From: Phlebopus portentosus
Taxonomy: Eukaryota > Basidiomycota > Agaricomycetes > Boletales > Boletinellaceae
Direction: 5' to 3'
Length of the DNA stretch: 64,000 nucleotides
Assembly (NCBI GenBank): GCA_037892935.1
Contig: JAYXKI010000008.1
Location: 496,001-560,000 of the forward strand
Positions 23,370 to 37,719 of the stretch are shown piece after piece. The notes beneath the pieces were generated by a model. That model had not been told where the DNA came from and searched no databases. It was given only the letters and a program-made list of their open reading frames with translations. Every line of letters begins with the position of its first letter. Positions within the stretch are counted from its first letter, which is position 1. The position numbers and the translations under genes are program-made.

Positions 23370-26300
23370 ATGTCCGACCTAGATGAATTTGAACGAAGAG
23401 AAATCGGGGAGGACCCAGATGCCGATGATTTAGACATTGAAGCTGGTGATCGCGCTGAGAGAAAGAAGAAGAAGAAACATCGGCGACAAGACGAAGAAGA
23501 CGAGGAAGAACAAGACGAAGATGAGGATGAGGATGAGGACGAGGACGAGGATGAGGATGATGAAGATGAAGATGAAGAAGGGGAGGGAGGAGAGGAAGAT
23601 CCCGGAGAGGCGAGAGGGAAAAAGAGGCGAAAAGTACGTCGTTTGATTCTTTGGCAAAGTGCGGCCTGTGTTCACATTTGAATTGTTTGTAGCGCCATAA
23701 GAAACCCGCTGTCAATCGCTTCTTAGACTTGGTTGCCGACGTTGACGACGAGGAAGATGACGAAGAAGAGGATGAAGAGGACGTCAGAGGTATGTCCATC
23801 TTGATCCTTTGTGGTTAAACGCCTTCTCTAACCGGAAATGTCATACATAAGACGCATTCTTTGAAGAGGCGACTGGTGAAGGAGATGACCTCGATGATAT
23901 CAATCGACGAGCTGCGCATCATGCTCGCTTTGACAGGAAGCACCGGGAACTCAATGATGAGGATCTTGCGCGAATAGCTCAGGATGTGACTCGAAGGTAC
24001 AGGCCGACCGCACAGAGGTACACTGGTGACATGAACGAGATTCCACAACGACTTCTCATGCCATCAGTGCAAGACCCCAATCTTTGGCAAATCCGTGTAA
24101 GAGTAAGTGACCTATTTCATCTTCCTAATTTGTTCACATGAACTGAATACTTTAAAGCCTGGGAAAGAACGCGAGATCGTCTTTGCTCTTATGCGTAAAG
24201 CTTTGGATCAAGAGTTCGGTGCAAAACCTCTAGAAATTCTCTCAGCTTTCCAGCGTGACTCTCTTCCTGGTATGATCTATATCGAGGCGCGTAGTTCGCA
24301 GCAAGTCGCTCAAGCGATCAATGGGCTTGTCGGCGTCTTTCCAAGTCGAGGGATAACGCTTGTACCTATCGAAGAAATGGCCAGCCTACTTCAAATCAAG
24401 AAGAAAGACACGGTTGTTACTCCAGGAAGCTGGGTGCGAATCCGACGTGGAAAATATGGCGGCGACTTGGCTCAGGTTATTGATATCGCAGAAAACGGGG
24501 AGGAAGTTGGACTCAAATTTGTTCCTCGTATTGATCTCAACCCGAAAGATGAGATCATCTCAGCGGATGGGAAAAAGCGGAAACTGAAGGGAGCCGGGTT
24601 TTCCTCTGCTTCTCGTCCTCCACAGCGTTTCTTCAACTATGAAGAGGTCGCCAAAGTTTACGGTCGTCGGTCTGTCGCGAAGCGAAACCAGGTATATGTG
24701 TTCAACAATGATACATTCAAAGACGGGTATATCGAGAAGGATTTCAAGCTCTCTGCTTTGATTTTGGAGAATGTCAACCCGACGTTGGACGAAATCATGA
24801 AGTTCACTCGACAAGAAGACGGCGCAGAGAACGAGGCGAACGTCGACCTTTCCATCATCGCCGAGGCGGCGAAGAAAGAAGCAATTCAGGTCTTACAACC
24901 CGGAGACCAGGTCGAGGTGTTCGAGGGTGAACAACTGGGTGTCACTGGTTTAGTAGAGTCCATCGCCAACGATGTGGTCACCATCCGTGCATCCGGAGTA
25001 GATGACCTTGAAGGACAGAAAGTGGACGTACCTGCCCGCAGTGTCAGGAAGCGCTTCAGAGTTGGTGATCACGTCAAGGTCATGTCCGGCCGGAATGCGG
25101 ACGAGACTGGTCTTGTCGTGTCTGTGGTGGACAATGTTGTGACTTTCTTGTCCGACATGACGATGCAAGAAGTAATCAGTTTATTCTTTTGTGTAAATAC
25201 ATCTGTTCTAACACTGTCCTGAAGGTATCTGTATTCTCAAAAGACCTTCGTGAGGCCGCTGAGGTCGGGTCTAGTACAAACATCGTTGGCGATTACGAAC
25301 TACACGACCTTGTTCAACTTGAGTATGTTTCCCTTGGCTGACCTGTACTTCAGTTTAATAACGTTTTTCTCTAGTATGCAAACAGTCGGTGTTATCTTTA
25401 AGACGGAGCGTGAATCGTTCCGTGTTCTTGACCAGAACGGGCAAATCCGTGTGGTTCAGCCCCATCAAATTGCTATGCGTCGAGACTCGAATCGTGCCAT
25501 TGCGACGGACTCCGAAGGGCATGAACTTCGTGTTGGTGATAATGTTAAGGAGGTCGAAGGAGAGGTTCGTATTCTCTTGGAAAAGATGGTGCCTTTCTGT
25601 ACTGACCATTGTTGATGAATTTGTAGGAGCGAAAAGGACAGGTTCTGCACATCCATCAATCGTTCTATGTCTACCTTTACAATCGCGAGTATACCGAAAA
25701 TGATGGCGTCTTCGTCACACGAGCACGTATACTCGCGTCTCTGGCTCCGAAGAGTAACGTACCGAAGCCGGGTTCTGTTGACCTCACGAAGATGAACCCT
25801 GCGCTAAGAGGTGGAATCGCTACGGGTGGAATGGTTGGTTCGCAAATGAGTCGCGGACCACGCGACCCATTAATCGGTGCCTTGGTCGTCATTGTGAAGG
25901 GCCCTCAAAAAGGTCTCATCGGTATTGTGAAAGACACAAATGGACCTTTTGCTCGTGTCGAACTCCAGATTGGGAATCGTGTCGTTACAGTGGATAAATT
26001 GAAATTAAGACGCAAAAAGTGAGTCATCCAAGTTTTATGCGCTGTCTTGTGGCTCATAACATGTCCTAGTGCCGATGGATCGCTAGGTTCATTAGAGAAG
26101 CGTCAAGGTGGTAACCGCATGCCGCCGCAGTTCGGCTGGGGCAATCCAAAATCACTACCATTCTTTAATCCGTTCAAAAACAACTTTGGCGGTACTACTC
26201 CAGCGCACGTTGCGAGTCGGACGCCAAACCCATATGCTCAGGATTCTTCGAAAACACCTGCATGGGGCCGTACGCCAAATCCTTACGTACAACAGGCGCA

Positions 26301-27229
26301 GCAAGGTGGGCCGAAGACCCCATCTTGGAATGCGGCGTCTCCTCAATGGTCGCGTACACCGAACCCATACACGCGAGATAATACGGGTGGGAGGACGCCT
26401 GCGTGGACTGCGCCCAACGATCCTAGTTTGGCCCAAGGTGCTGCGAGTCCGAAGTGGCAATCTGGGCAACCATCGTGGCCTGCTCCGGAGAAGTGGGGCG
26501 AACCTCTCACTGCTGTAAGAATGCCTTGTTTTTGTGTGAATGGAGCTATAATTGTTAATGATGACTTCTTTCTTGTTGATAGGCTACGCCTTTCACGGCC
26601 GCGACACCGGCTGCTAGTGCGCCGACTCCTGCAGCAGCTCCTGTGTATCCTGACGAGAGTTCCAGTACTGGCTATGGAGGATGGGGTGGTGGGATGTTCT
26701 CGCAGACGCCCGCAGAACTTCCTGCCACGCCATGGGCTGGTCTGACAGACGGGCCAGCTGATGACCGACCAAGCGAAGGTCGGTTTTGTTACGTATTACT
26801 CTCAGTGGACACCGCTGACCTCTTTACAATATAGATATGAATGCATGGTGGAGACAAGGACGGAACATCGTAGAAAAGATGGTCGTGGATTTCGAAGGGA
26901 CGGACTTGCCAGGAAGAGAATGGCTCGACGGACGCCTTGAAAAGAAGCAGGGCGTCGTGGTCTCTGTTCTCGATACACACAAAGAAGACATGGCGGTCGC
27001 ACTCGTGGATATCCTTCCAGATCGAGTAGAAGAACATCGAGTACCCGTGAAGTATCTCAAACCGCATCCACCCAGTGCGGGAGATTACTGCGTTGTGTTC
27101 GGTGGCTCTCACAAAGGTCTACGGCTACCTATGATGTTCCGAGAAAGCTCTGTTGCTATGATGGACAATGAGTCTGTTGGGCTCATGGCGGTTCCTTACA
27201 ACTCTGTTTCGGTCGCGCTTAAGGAATAG
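23370..27229 (+). CDS. SPT5: Transcription elongation factor SPT5
   Basis: SPT5 pairs with SPT4 as DSIF, clamping RNA polymerase II and recruiting capping and processing factors. Ten exons join in phase: 23370-23633, 23693-23789, 23852-24102, 24158-25171, 25225-25322, 25375-25564, 25627-26018, 26070-26514, 26583-26778, 26835-27229; 1113 residues. The N-terminus is very acidic, with a long Glu/Asp repeat (exon 1). The NGN domain begins WQIRVRPGKEREIVF near residue 198. KOW domains follow, with PGSWVRIRRGKYGGDLAQV, PGDQVEVFEGEQLGVTG, VGDHVKVMSGRNADETG and KGPQKGLIGIVKD. The C-terminal repeat region carries TPNPY and TPAW units, the sites phosphorylated by CDK9-like kinases in other eukaryotes. 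The last exon encodes the terminal KOW-like fold. Exon 6 ends at a GTTCGT donor. Identity is certain. Confidence 0.95.
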
Positions 27230-27634
27230 TACATTCGTTCCTGCTGCATAGTCGAACAATCCCAAAACTTTATTGTCTGTTTTGTTGCATTGTCTCCGCT
27301 TGCTTCTTTGATTATTTGTAGTGTATTCTCTATTCGAACGCGAATGAAAAAAAAAAATCGTCAAGAGACTTGTGATTCATTCGGTGTGATTTTCGGGACG
27401 ATCATTCGAAAGCTCGTGATTTTTGGCACGCGTCCAAATGGAGGCAGCGCGTCTATCTTCTCCCAAACCCTGCTGTTCACCTCCATCTCCTTAACTTAAA
27501 TCCGGAGAATCCTCTACTCCCGCTTTTGATGAGACCTCAAGGCACATAGGTTCAAAGGCTAGCTAAAACAAGCTACAATTTTCTCAGCATCTCTAGCAAA
27601 CAAATAGGGATAGGGGATTCTAGGACCGAACGCA
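27230..27634. other. Intergenic
   Basis: 3' flank of SPT5 (with a short A-tract near 27350) and 5' flank of PEX3. Nothing else recognised. Confidence 0.5.
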
Positions 27635-29812
27635 ATGTTCGACCGAATACGAAATTATTTCCATGAGCAGCGAAGGACCCTGTATACCGCTGCTGGCGTG
27701 GCAGGAGGCTTCTATCTTGCAGGCCACTATGTCTCCGAGAGGCTGCATGAGATGCGGGATCAGTCCATTCAGATGCAAAAGGCTCGAGAAAAGTGAGTCT
27801 ATTGTATTCTGTTAACCGGAATTACAGGTTTACTTACATACATTGCCTGTAATCGTTCAGCTTGCGCCGACGATTTCAACAGAATCAAGAAGATGTGGTA
27901 TTCACGGTTATGACACATTTGCGCACACTAGAGAAGGCGGTGATGGAGGGGATGGACGTCGAGAGTGTAACGCAGGAATTACAATCTCGATCACGACTTA
28001 ATCGTACCGCTACTGCGAATGCGCGTGCTCACTCACCCAATCCTCCGCCGTCTGAGTCGAGCCTTTCATCGAGTGTAGAGTTCGGAAACCCTTCTTCTAA
28101 TTCCGCACCGTCACCTTCGGGACAGGCGCGAGGTAATGATGCGGAGTCTCCTGCAAGTACAGATACAAGTGCTGCTGCTGGGTTGAGTACGCTGAGTGGC
28201 AGTGGAATGGACGAATCGATGGTCAGCGGTGTCTCTGTCTCTGCATCGACACAGACGCAAAGCTGGGTGCAAGATTTTGGTTCGACAAGTCAAGGTCCTC
28301 CGCTTTCGATTCCGGCTCCTTCGAGTCAGCGTGAAAGCTCGTCAATTGCTTCTCGTCTTTCAAACATGACTACAGGCATGTCAGATTCTATCACTAGCGA
28401 CTCGTTGGCTTCGATGAGTGGTACGAGTGCTAGCGCTAGTGAGAGGGGGCATCCGCATGCTGTGAGAGCTTTGTCGTTGAAGAGGTGCTAGTGCTAATTC
28501 TTAATTTTCTGCAGGAACGCTCCGAAAGTAGCGTGCGTGAGGGATCCGTGCTTAGATCCAAAACCAAAGCCGAGCTATGGCATGAGGTTAAAATACTTAG
28601 TAAATAATCGGTTTACTTTCGTTGCATGAATAAAAGCTGATTGCGGTGTAGCATTTACTCGAACGTTAACCATCATCTACTCGACAACCCTCCTTTCCCT
28701 GCTTACAACGATCCAACTCAACATTATCGGCCGATCAAAGTACCTCCAATCAATCGTACAGCTACACCGTGAAGAGAAGCTTCGGGAACGCAGAGCCTAT
28801 CAAGCGTCGATCTCCTCACTATTCTTTGGAGGCTTCCCGGAAAGCGAGGAAGATCTCGAGCGATGGTTAGAAGAAGACGTCCAGGACGTAAGAATCGTCG
28901 CCCCAGATTCGGAAATGAAGTTTTTGACTTTGAGCTGGTGGCTGCTGTATGTCGGATGGAAGGATGTTGGAGAGCGCGTCAGGAGGAGCGTGGAAGAAGT
29001 ATTTGAGAAGTAGGATCTGAATCATTTCAAAGTATGTATGATTACTGATTCGGCGGTTTTGTAGTGTCTCATTAAAGGGAAGGCTGGGGCCATTAGAAGT
29101 ACACCGATTAATACAAGACGTGCGACGGAGAGTAGAGCACGAAGTTACGTATGAAGGGTCGGAGCGCAGGATAAAGTAATCTCGTTCAACCCTCCCAAAG
29201 CCCCAATATACTAATTTTCTGTGTTGTCTAGCTTCCTTTCTACTATTGTTCCTCCAACGCCAGAGACCTTAGCACTCGTATTCGGCGAAGGTGGCGTCCC
29301 AGGATACCACTCCTCTTCCTCCACTACTCTTCCTTCTTCATCTTCGCCTTTCATCCCTCCATCCTCTCAAGCATCGGCCCGTGGTTATCCACCGAATCCC
29401 GAATCTGATGCAGGCTTCGCACAGCTCCTTTCAGAGCTGCGCTCAACAGCTTCCTCCCCCGCCTTTGCAAACTTACTCGAAGTAGCGCTCGACCGCGCGA
29501 CTGAGGTGCTGCTCGACGGGTTGCGCAAGAATGTGTTTCACACTATGGATAATGCGGAAATGGATGTGGAGATTGAAAAGCCCCGTCTTGCGAATTTGTT
29601 ACCCGGCCTTGCGCGTTGGTCTCACCTCGCTCTAAATACCGTGCCGAATGAGCTTGTCGATGTGCGTCCAATTATATTGCTTGGAAGCTTTCCGAGCGCT
29701 AATCTTCTTGTTTCACTTGCTTTGTGGGTTTGCTCAGAGTATCATGGACCTGAAGGAAATGACGGCGTTCTCTGCGATTATTTATTCGAATTTTGATAAA
29801 CAATTGTACTGA
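27635..29812 (+). CDS. PEX3: Peroxisomal biogenesis factor 3
   Basis: Pex3 is the peroxisomal membrane anchor that docks Pex19 to insert membrane proteins. Seven exons join in phase: 27635-27792, 27861-28461, 28515-28599, 28652-29009, 29065-29175, 29232-29661, 29738-29812; 605 residues. The N-terminus begins MFDRIRNYFHEQRRTLYTAAGVAG, with the membrane segment at about 18-34 and the basic LRRRFQQNQ that follows it in this family. The conserved block ELWHEVKILTFTRTLTIIYS spans two exon joins and fixes them. FFGGFP and FLTLSWWLLYVGW are further family motifs. A Ser-rich insertion of about 150 residues (about 100-250) makes it longer than the yeast protein. The C-terminal DLKEMTAFSAIIY segment matches family ends. 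Confidence 0.93.
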
Positions 29813-31373
29813 ACTTATCGTTGCATCGCGGTATTTATCTTCACATTTTCCCGCGCAGTCATCCTCTACGCGCAGGTTTCTTGAAGGTTGCGATGACGTC
29901 TGCTCCTCAAGTACGCACTGCGTATCGCATGTAGCATACAATGAGACGAGTGAAACGTGCCTTTGCTCTCCAAACACAAGCTCAGGCCACATCATCACAA
30001 TAATGCACTACCCATGATCCACACTATCAGTGTCTAAAGACTTGTGCCTGAATGGCATCTTTTACCATGGAAACAAATTTGACTTTCTGAAGATATGATT
30101 AGGTTGGTACACGAACTCGCAGCTCTATGGGTCTTAGGACGATAATGTAGGCCTGATTTACAGACCAAGAGAAAATACTGTAATGGCTTGTGTAAAGAGG
30201 AATGATTTTATAAACAGTTCAGATGGCTTGCTAGAACAAGAACTGACAAGATTGCCTAACATTTTGTATACAAATACTGTGCAAAATGACACAAAACTTT
30301 GCCAAAGTGGTGATATGCATATACACTTGATTTACAGACTAGAAGGAAAATTTATCTATGAGTTGTGTGAGGAGGAATAATTTTGTGACCAGTCTAGATA
30401 ACCTTTTAGAGCATAGCTTGGTAAAGCTGTTTGTTTTGTTTCAACATACACAGATAACAAATTATAATTGTTTTTACATACATCTATGTATCAAAGCTAG
30501 CACTTTTTTTTTTTAGTGCTAATTGAGCATGAAACACATAGAATTGATGGATAAAATTACTATTTACTTGAGTTTTTGCTGTTTTAGCTCTGACGCATCA
30601 GAGCATGTGAAATGTGGGTGTGACAATACTTATGAAAAAGGCAGTAAGTTGAAAGTGTAATATAATACTTTATAGATTTTAATAGAACTGATCTTAGATT
30701 TTATTCTTTTTTACACTAGTTCAGGCTAGTTTCAACCAGTTCTTATCTAGTGTAATAAGCAGTTATAGTGACTGAGTGACTAATTAAGTGTGATATAACT
30801 ATATATGATATATGACAGTTTATATATATCAGATTATATTTGAAAGCAAGTTAATATTGTATAAATAAACTTTATATATATTAAGTATTATAATTTATAG
30901 TAAGGTATTTAATATAAGAACTAGAGTAATGCTTAAAAGAGTAGAATGTAACTTAAATATATCTAATATTATAAAAATAAGCCTAACCCTAGAAGTAAAG
31001 TGATAACACCTCCAAAAAAAAGGAAAGTATATAATATAAATAAAATAGAGAAACTGTATAATCAAGAAGAATGCTGACAAAGACACAATATATTATATAA
31101 TTATATAATATAATATTACATAATAAGGCTTAGGGTTAGAGGGGAAACTTGAGTAGGATCATAGGGTTAAAATTCAAAGCAGACAGATCAGGGCCTGAGA
31201 GTACTGACATAGCTCAGTAGACATGTCAAAATTCAAATTTGCAGCTTACTATTGTATGTACAAACCTACAAGTGCAAAGGTTTTTCTTTATGCTATATAT
31301 GTATAGCAACATAACCACGATAGCAGATCTCCAAATTTGACTCTGAATTTCTCATCAGAAGATAAGTACAATT
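29813..31373. other. AT-rich gene desert with degenerate repeats
   Basis: No gene is seen over about 1.5 kb. From about 30480 to 31130 the sequence is strongly AT-rich with runs of TATA. A degenerate direct duplication lies at 30155-30405, and short telomere-like TTAGGG motifs lie at 30981-31165. The stretch ends at a tRNA gene. It may be a decayed transposon block. Confidence 0.6.
30155..30405. repeat. Degenerate direct duplication, about 174-bp period
   Basis: A block starting near 30155 (TGATTTACAGACCAAGAG) recurs near 30329 (TGATTTACAGACTAGAAG). The similarity runs through a GTGTRARGAGGAATRATTTT core for at least 75 bp, and more weakly beyond. Many differences are transitions. Confidence 0.65.
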
Positions 31374-31492
31374 GCATTGTTGGTGTAGTGGTTAGCATGG
31401 AGTCTTCCCAGGTAGAGGATGCAGATCATTCTCTTGCTAGCTATTAGCTATGCCTGAGGCTCAGGTCACGGGTTCGACCCCCGTACAATGCA
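31374..31492 (+). tRNA. tRNA-Gly(CCC) with a 46-nt intron
   Basis: The acceptor stem pairs GCATTGT with ACAATGC, followed by discriminator A. The A box is TGGTGTAGTGG (31381-31391) and the B box GGTTCGACCCC (31471-31481). The anticodon stem pairs GAGTC (31400-31404) with GGCTC (31458-31462). The loop is T-T-CCC-A, with an intron at 31411-31456 after position 37, and A at position 38. The T stem pairs ACGGG with CCCGT. TTTT at 31494-31497 can end Pol III transcription. Confidence 0.88.
31411..31456 (+). other. tRNA intron
   Basis: 46 nt, inserted one base 3' of the anticodon, the canonical place for eukaryotic nuclear tRNA introns. Confidence 0.8.
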
Positions 31493-32284
31493 TCTTTTAT
31501 TACTAAAGTTTGTTTTCTTCCCTCGTGACGTACGCTTCATTGAAAGCCTGTCTAGATGGGCCAAGTTACTTAGTCTTAGTTGTAGACTAGACTGGAAATT
31601 CCTTTTTTGCACGACTGCAGGTGTCCGGACTCGTTTTACAGTGTTCGGACTCAAAGTCGACCGCTAGCAACCAGACATATGACCGGTTCAGGCTCTTGTA
31701 CTCGCATTGGGGCAAACACCTTGAACTTGTTATAGGCAAGGTGTTGATGGAGGTGGGGAAGGGCACTGTGATCACCGCAAAGAAGATAATACGATATCGA
31801 GAGGACCTATAGTATGCCTTTCAGACATAATAATTATTAATTGCTGTCGGTACAATAAAATCGTTGCTGCTCCTGATCAGAAAGTCAAGATCAGAACCAT
31901 TAGACCCATGCAACTAGCTTGATATTCGAGAGTGAAGACATAAGGTGCATGTACACGAAACAAAAAAGTAGACAATAGTTCAAAACAGAGGCGAACAAGG
32001 TCAAATAATAGGAAAGAGTCAGACTTTCGCAGGCGGAGTAAGAACATGTCTCCGAAGCAAATACTGCCCCCAAACTCGACAGCACGAAAAAAGGGTTTCT
32101 AGTTATACACACTAAAACTAAGCCAGTCAACGGTTTTGATTTGTTCTTTGTCTGTTTCGTTTCCTCCGCATCCGGGATCATCATTCCGTCCGCCTATCCA
32201 CCCATCCAATCAACGAGAGCTGGGGAACTGAGGTGCCTAGTGCCAATCGTGTCGACTTCACTGAAGCGAGTTGACCTAAACCGA
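31493..32284. other. Intergenic
   Basis: Nothing recognised. The right part is probably the 3' UTR of the minus-strand kinase gene. Confidence 0.45.
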
Positions 32285-34566
<2,282 letters not shown>

Positions 34567-35279
34567 GAGTGGTGTTGGTCGCGGTGCGTTAACAGGATGG
34601 AAAATGACAAACACAACCGCTGTGCGAGACTTAAAGCCCGCAGCCGACGCGGAAGGGCTGTGCGCCGTGGAATATGTGACGAACGAACGTTCGGCACGCA
34701 CCGCTTTTTTATATCGTCGTCGTTTGTCCGCAGCTTCCGTGGTGCCTCGCACTGCACAGGCCCTCACCAACAAAAAAATTATGTAAGCCCCTCTAGCCTG
34801 ATCATCACTATGTGGCACTGGCCATGGCTATGATGTTACAGTAAGCACTTCGCTTTCTTTGAACCAGGCGACTTGCTCGTGATTAGCTCTCGAAGATTCG
34901 TACAAGAGCACTTATGCACCCGAGTTGGCTTGTACTTCTAAGCTCTCCAGCTCTTCCTTGATGCCGCACACAATAAACAACTCCAAAACGAGGCAGACGC
35001 ATGGCTTCGATCTTCGCGGGTTATTGCTCTTACATCTAAGTGTGTAGCAAGTCATTCCTTTTTCTGATGTGCTAATTAGGTGATCCGAACTGATAATGAA
35101 ATGTAATGCGATGCGACAATTTTCTCGAAGCTCGTCTTTAACTTCACTGACATGATACGTTATCACCCATCAAAACTACCATACTCGGCTGCAGCTGGAT
35201 AACTCTATTCTTGTGCGCTTATGCTGGTTTACTTAAAAGCAGATATGTGCTGTCCACTGTACAGAAACACGGAACAACC
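34567..35279. other. Intergenic between two minus-strand genes
   Basis: Promoter side of the kinase gene and 3' flank of the MFS gene. No feature recognised. Confidence 0.45.
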
Positions 35280-37719
35280 TCAGGTAATGTACCGAAATCC
35301 ACTCCATTCATCTCCTTTGTCCCTTTTTGCTGCTTCCACACTTTCGTAGTATCCATTAATCGGAACACCCTCCTTCGAGCCTGCAATCACTTCATCACGC
35401 TCTCCACGGTTGCGACATCCGTTCTCTCTGCGTAGCAGAACATGCAGGAGAATGGTAGCGAGATGTGACACTACTGCGAGTCCAAGTATCACACTATGCC
35501 CAGTAGTATACCAAGGTGCATCTTCTGCACGATACTACGCGTTTTGTCAGCATAAGCCACTTCCAGCTCTTTCGAATTGGATGCGAACCGTGTTTGTACT
35601 TATAATGCCCATTAAATTGTTGCTTCGGGGATGCATCAGCTCAATGTGATTCTTTTGGCCAGGGACGACATACGACGTCAACGCCAATGCCATAGAGACA
35701 CTGCGTTTGTAAGCTCCTTCAACGTTGTTAGAAATCCAGGATCTACACCAAACTGTGAGTTGGTTCTTCCGCATTAGCTTCCGGCCGAAGAGGGATATAC
35801 TCACAGAGAATTCGCTATCGACAGTAATGTGAGTATAAAAATCGTAAGGGACAACTAGAAATGAACACTTACGAGCAGCCGGAAAGACGCCTCTATCTCG
35901 CACATCGCATTAGTACCATGACTCAAGGTACGAGACTGGAAGGCCTACATAGCTGCTATGTATATAGCAAAGTATGCGAATGCTTTGTTCCTGGCGGCTA
36001 CGAGAATAGAGAACCCCACGCAGGCTGAAAATCCATTTCAGGCCATTCAATAGGTCCTTTTGATATCAAGAGTTACTGTTCCTCACTCAAAGCACTGAGC
36101 CCTCTAGCAAACGAACAAATAAGTGAGTCGTTCAGTTTTGTTTTACTACAGAACCTCACATTGCGAAGTAGCCCCGCTTCGTCAGCCGATCAGCCGCATA
36201 GCCGGTAATGCATGAAATGCTGCTAGCCACGGCGTACACTGGGACAGTGAGTAAGTTTGCTCTCGTCGCTCTGTATCCTGAAGTACACTTCAGACAGAAA
36301 AGCGCCCGCCAAATTCATGTGACTTTACCCAGCATTGAAACGATGCTTGGAAGAAAGAATGAAAAGGCGTATATTGGTGCACCCGTTCCTGCGATGGAGA
36401 TCGAATAAACAACAGTAAGTTCAGCTGATTGCATTCGAGGTTAATCAGAGCTCGTACCGAAGCCACTTATTATAGTCAACAACGTTTTCCAATCTGTAAG
36501 ACTCTTCCGGATGTTTCGCCACTGCAGCCTTTCTCCACTGGCGGAGAACTGGTCATCCTCACGTAAGCGCTGAATGACGAACCTGCGTTCCTTTTCAGAA
36601 AGAAATCGAGCAGTTTCGGGATAGTCCTGAATGAGAAAGAACGACGCGATACCGGCTACAACAGTGACAAGGCCTTCGAGAATAAAGATCCACGCCCTGC
36701 TCGATTTGTAAGATTCCATTGCGAAATGCCACTGTAGCAAGTTGTGCTCATACCAAGTGGGCTTTCCACCAATTCTATCCATGTTCGAAATTGCAGCCTA
36801 TGGTAAAAAGGTGGTCATTTGACTTGGAACCAGAACTACGGTACATACAGCCAGGATTCCGCCAAACGCGCCCGCTGTTGTCATCGAGGATGCGAATATG
36901 GCGATGCGCAATCCAAGCTCGTCGCGTTTATACCAGCTTTCGAAATATTTTTCAAGACGCCGGGAGTGGGTAATAGTAGCTGATGAGACGTACCACGACA
37001 TACAATACGTAGCTCCCGGAGAAAATCCAGCTTCAAACACGCCGAGCAGAATTCGAATTGCTTTATTCGGAAGAAGAATGTCAGCATCCTTCTAGTTGCA
37101 ACTATACGACATCGGAGCATACCAAGGAGACCACTGAAGTTCCGTACGAAGCCTTGGGCAACCTAGCCAAAGTTCCATACATTTGAATATTACAGATTGG
37201 TTTACAAAGCGACTCATACGGTCACGATTCCCCAACAGAGTATTATCGAGGAAAGCCATACGGAGGGTCTTAAAAGCTTCATACATATATTAGCAGGAGC
37301 CTGAGCGGAAGAATGATTGTCAATAATCGATAACTCTGCTCTATACTGGAAATGAACCACCTCAAGGAAGCAGAACGGAACAAAGAACACCGACAGGCAA
37401 ATAAGGTATTGCGTATCCGAGATGCCAAGATCTGCTTCCATGCCGTATAACTGAAGCCAGTATAATCAGCAAAACAGAAACCTGAAGAAGCATCACGTAC
37501 TCTTGCGTTACCGATTCCCACTCTGTCAAGAAAGGAAAGCAAGTATAGGAAAGACAGCCAAGGGACTATCGCGAAGTCGATGCGTCGCATTAGCCGTTTC
37601 TCGTCGATTGCATCACAGGTGCTCATATCATAACAGGGAACATCCTCTTTTTCAACCTTGTCTGATCCGCCTTCAATTGCTGCTGATGTCGAACACAAGG
37701 GGCTACTGTCGCTTTGCAT
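35280..37719 (-). CDS. MFS transporter, anion:cation symporter (allantoate permease) family, 17 exons
   Basis: A plasma-membrane proton symporter for organic anions, vitamins or ureido compounds; the substrate is not deducible. Seventeen exons join in phase: 37501-37719, 37361-37450, 37220-37300, 37123-37162, 36994-37060, 36849-36936, 36754-36797, 36458-36696, 36329-36388, 36160-36277, 36087-36103, 35949-36024, 35873-35892, 35805-35814, 35674-35742, 35589-35622, 35280-35534; 508 residues, the usual family length. Family blocks seen: LLSFLDRVGIGNA (TM1), RILLGVFEAGFSPGATY, WAWIFILEG, LLTVPVYAVAS, GYAADR, SWISNNVEGAYKRSV and the tail DEWSGFRYIT. Three exons are only 17, 20 and 10 nt, yet each restores conserved sequence. 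That length and motif order emerge from 16 consistent phases argues against a pseudogene. Confidence 0.86.

Noticed and set aside
23368..23799. Minus-strand Ser/His/Pro-rich open frame
   Set aside because: Antisense of the SPT5 acidic repeats; the low-complexity composition is a direct consequence of the GAGGAT repeat.
26108..26518. Plus-strand open frame out of phase within SPT5
   Set aside because: Arg-rich alternate frame of the TPNPY/TPAW region; no independent start context or motif.
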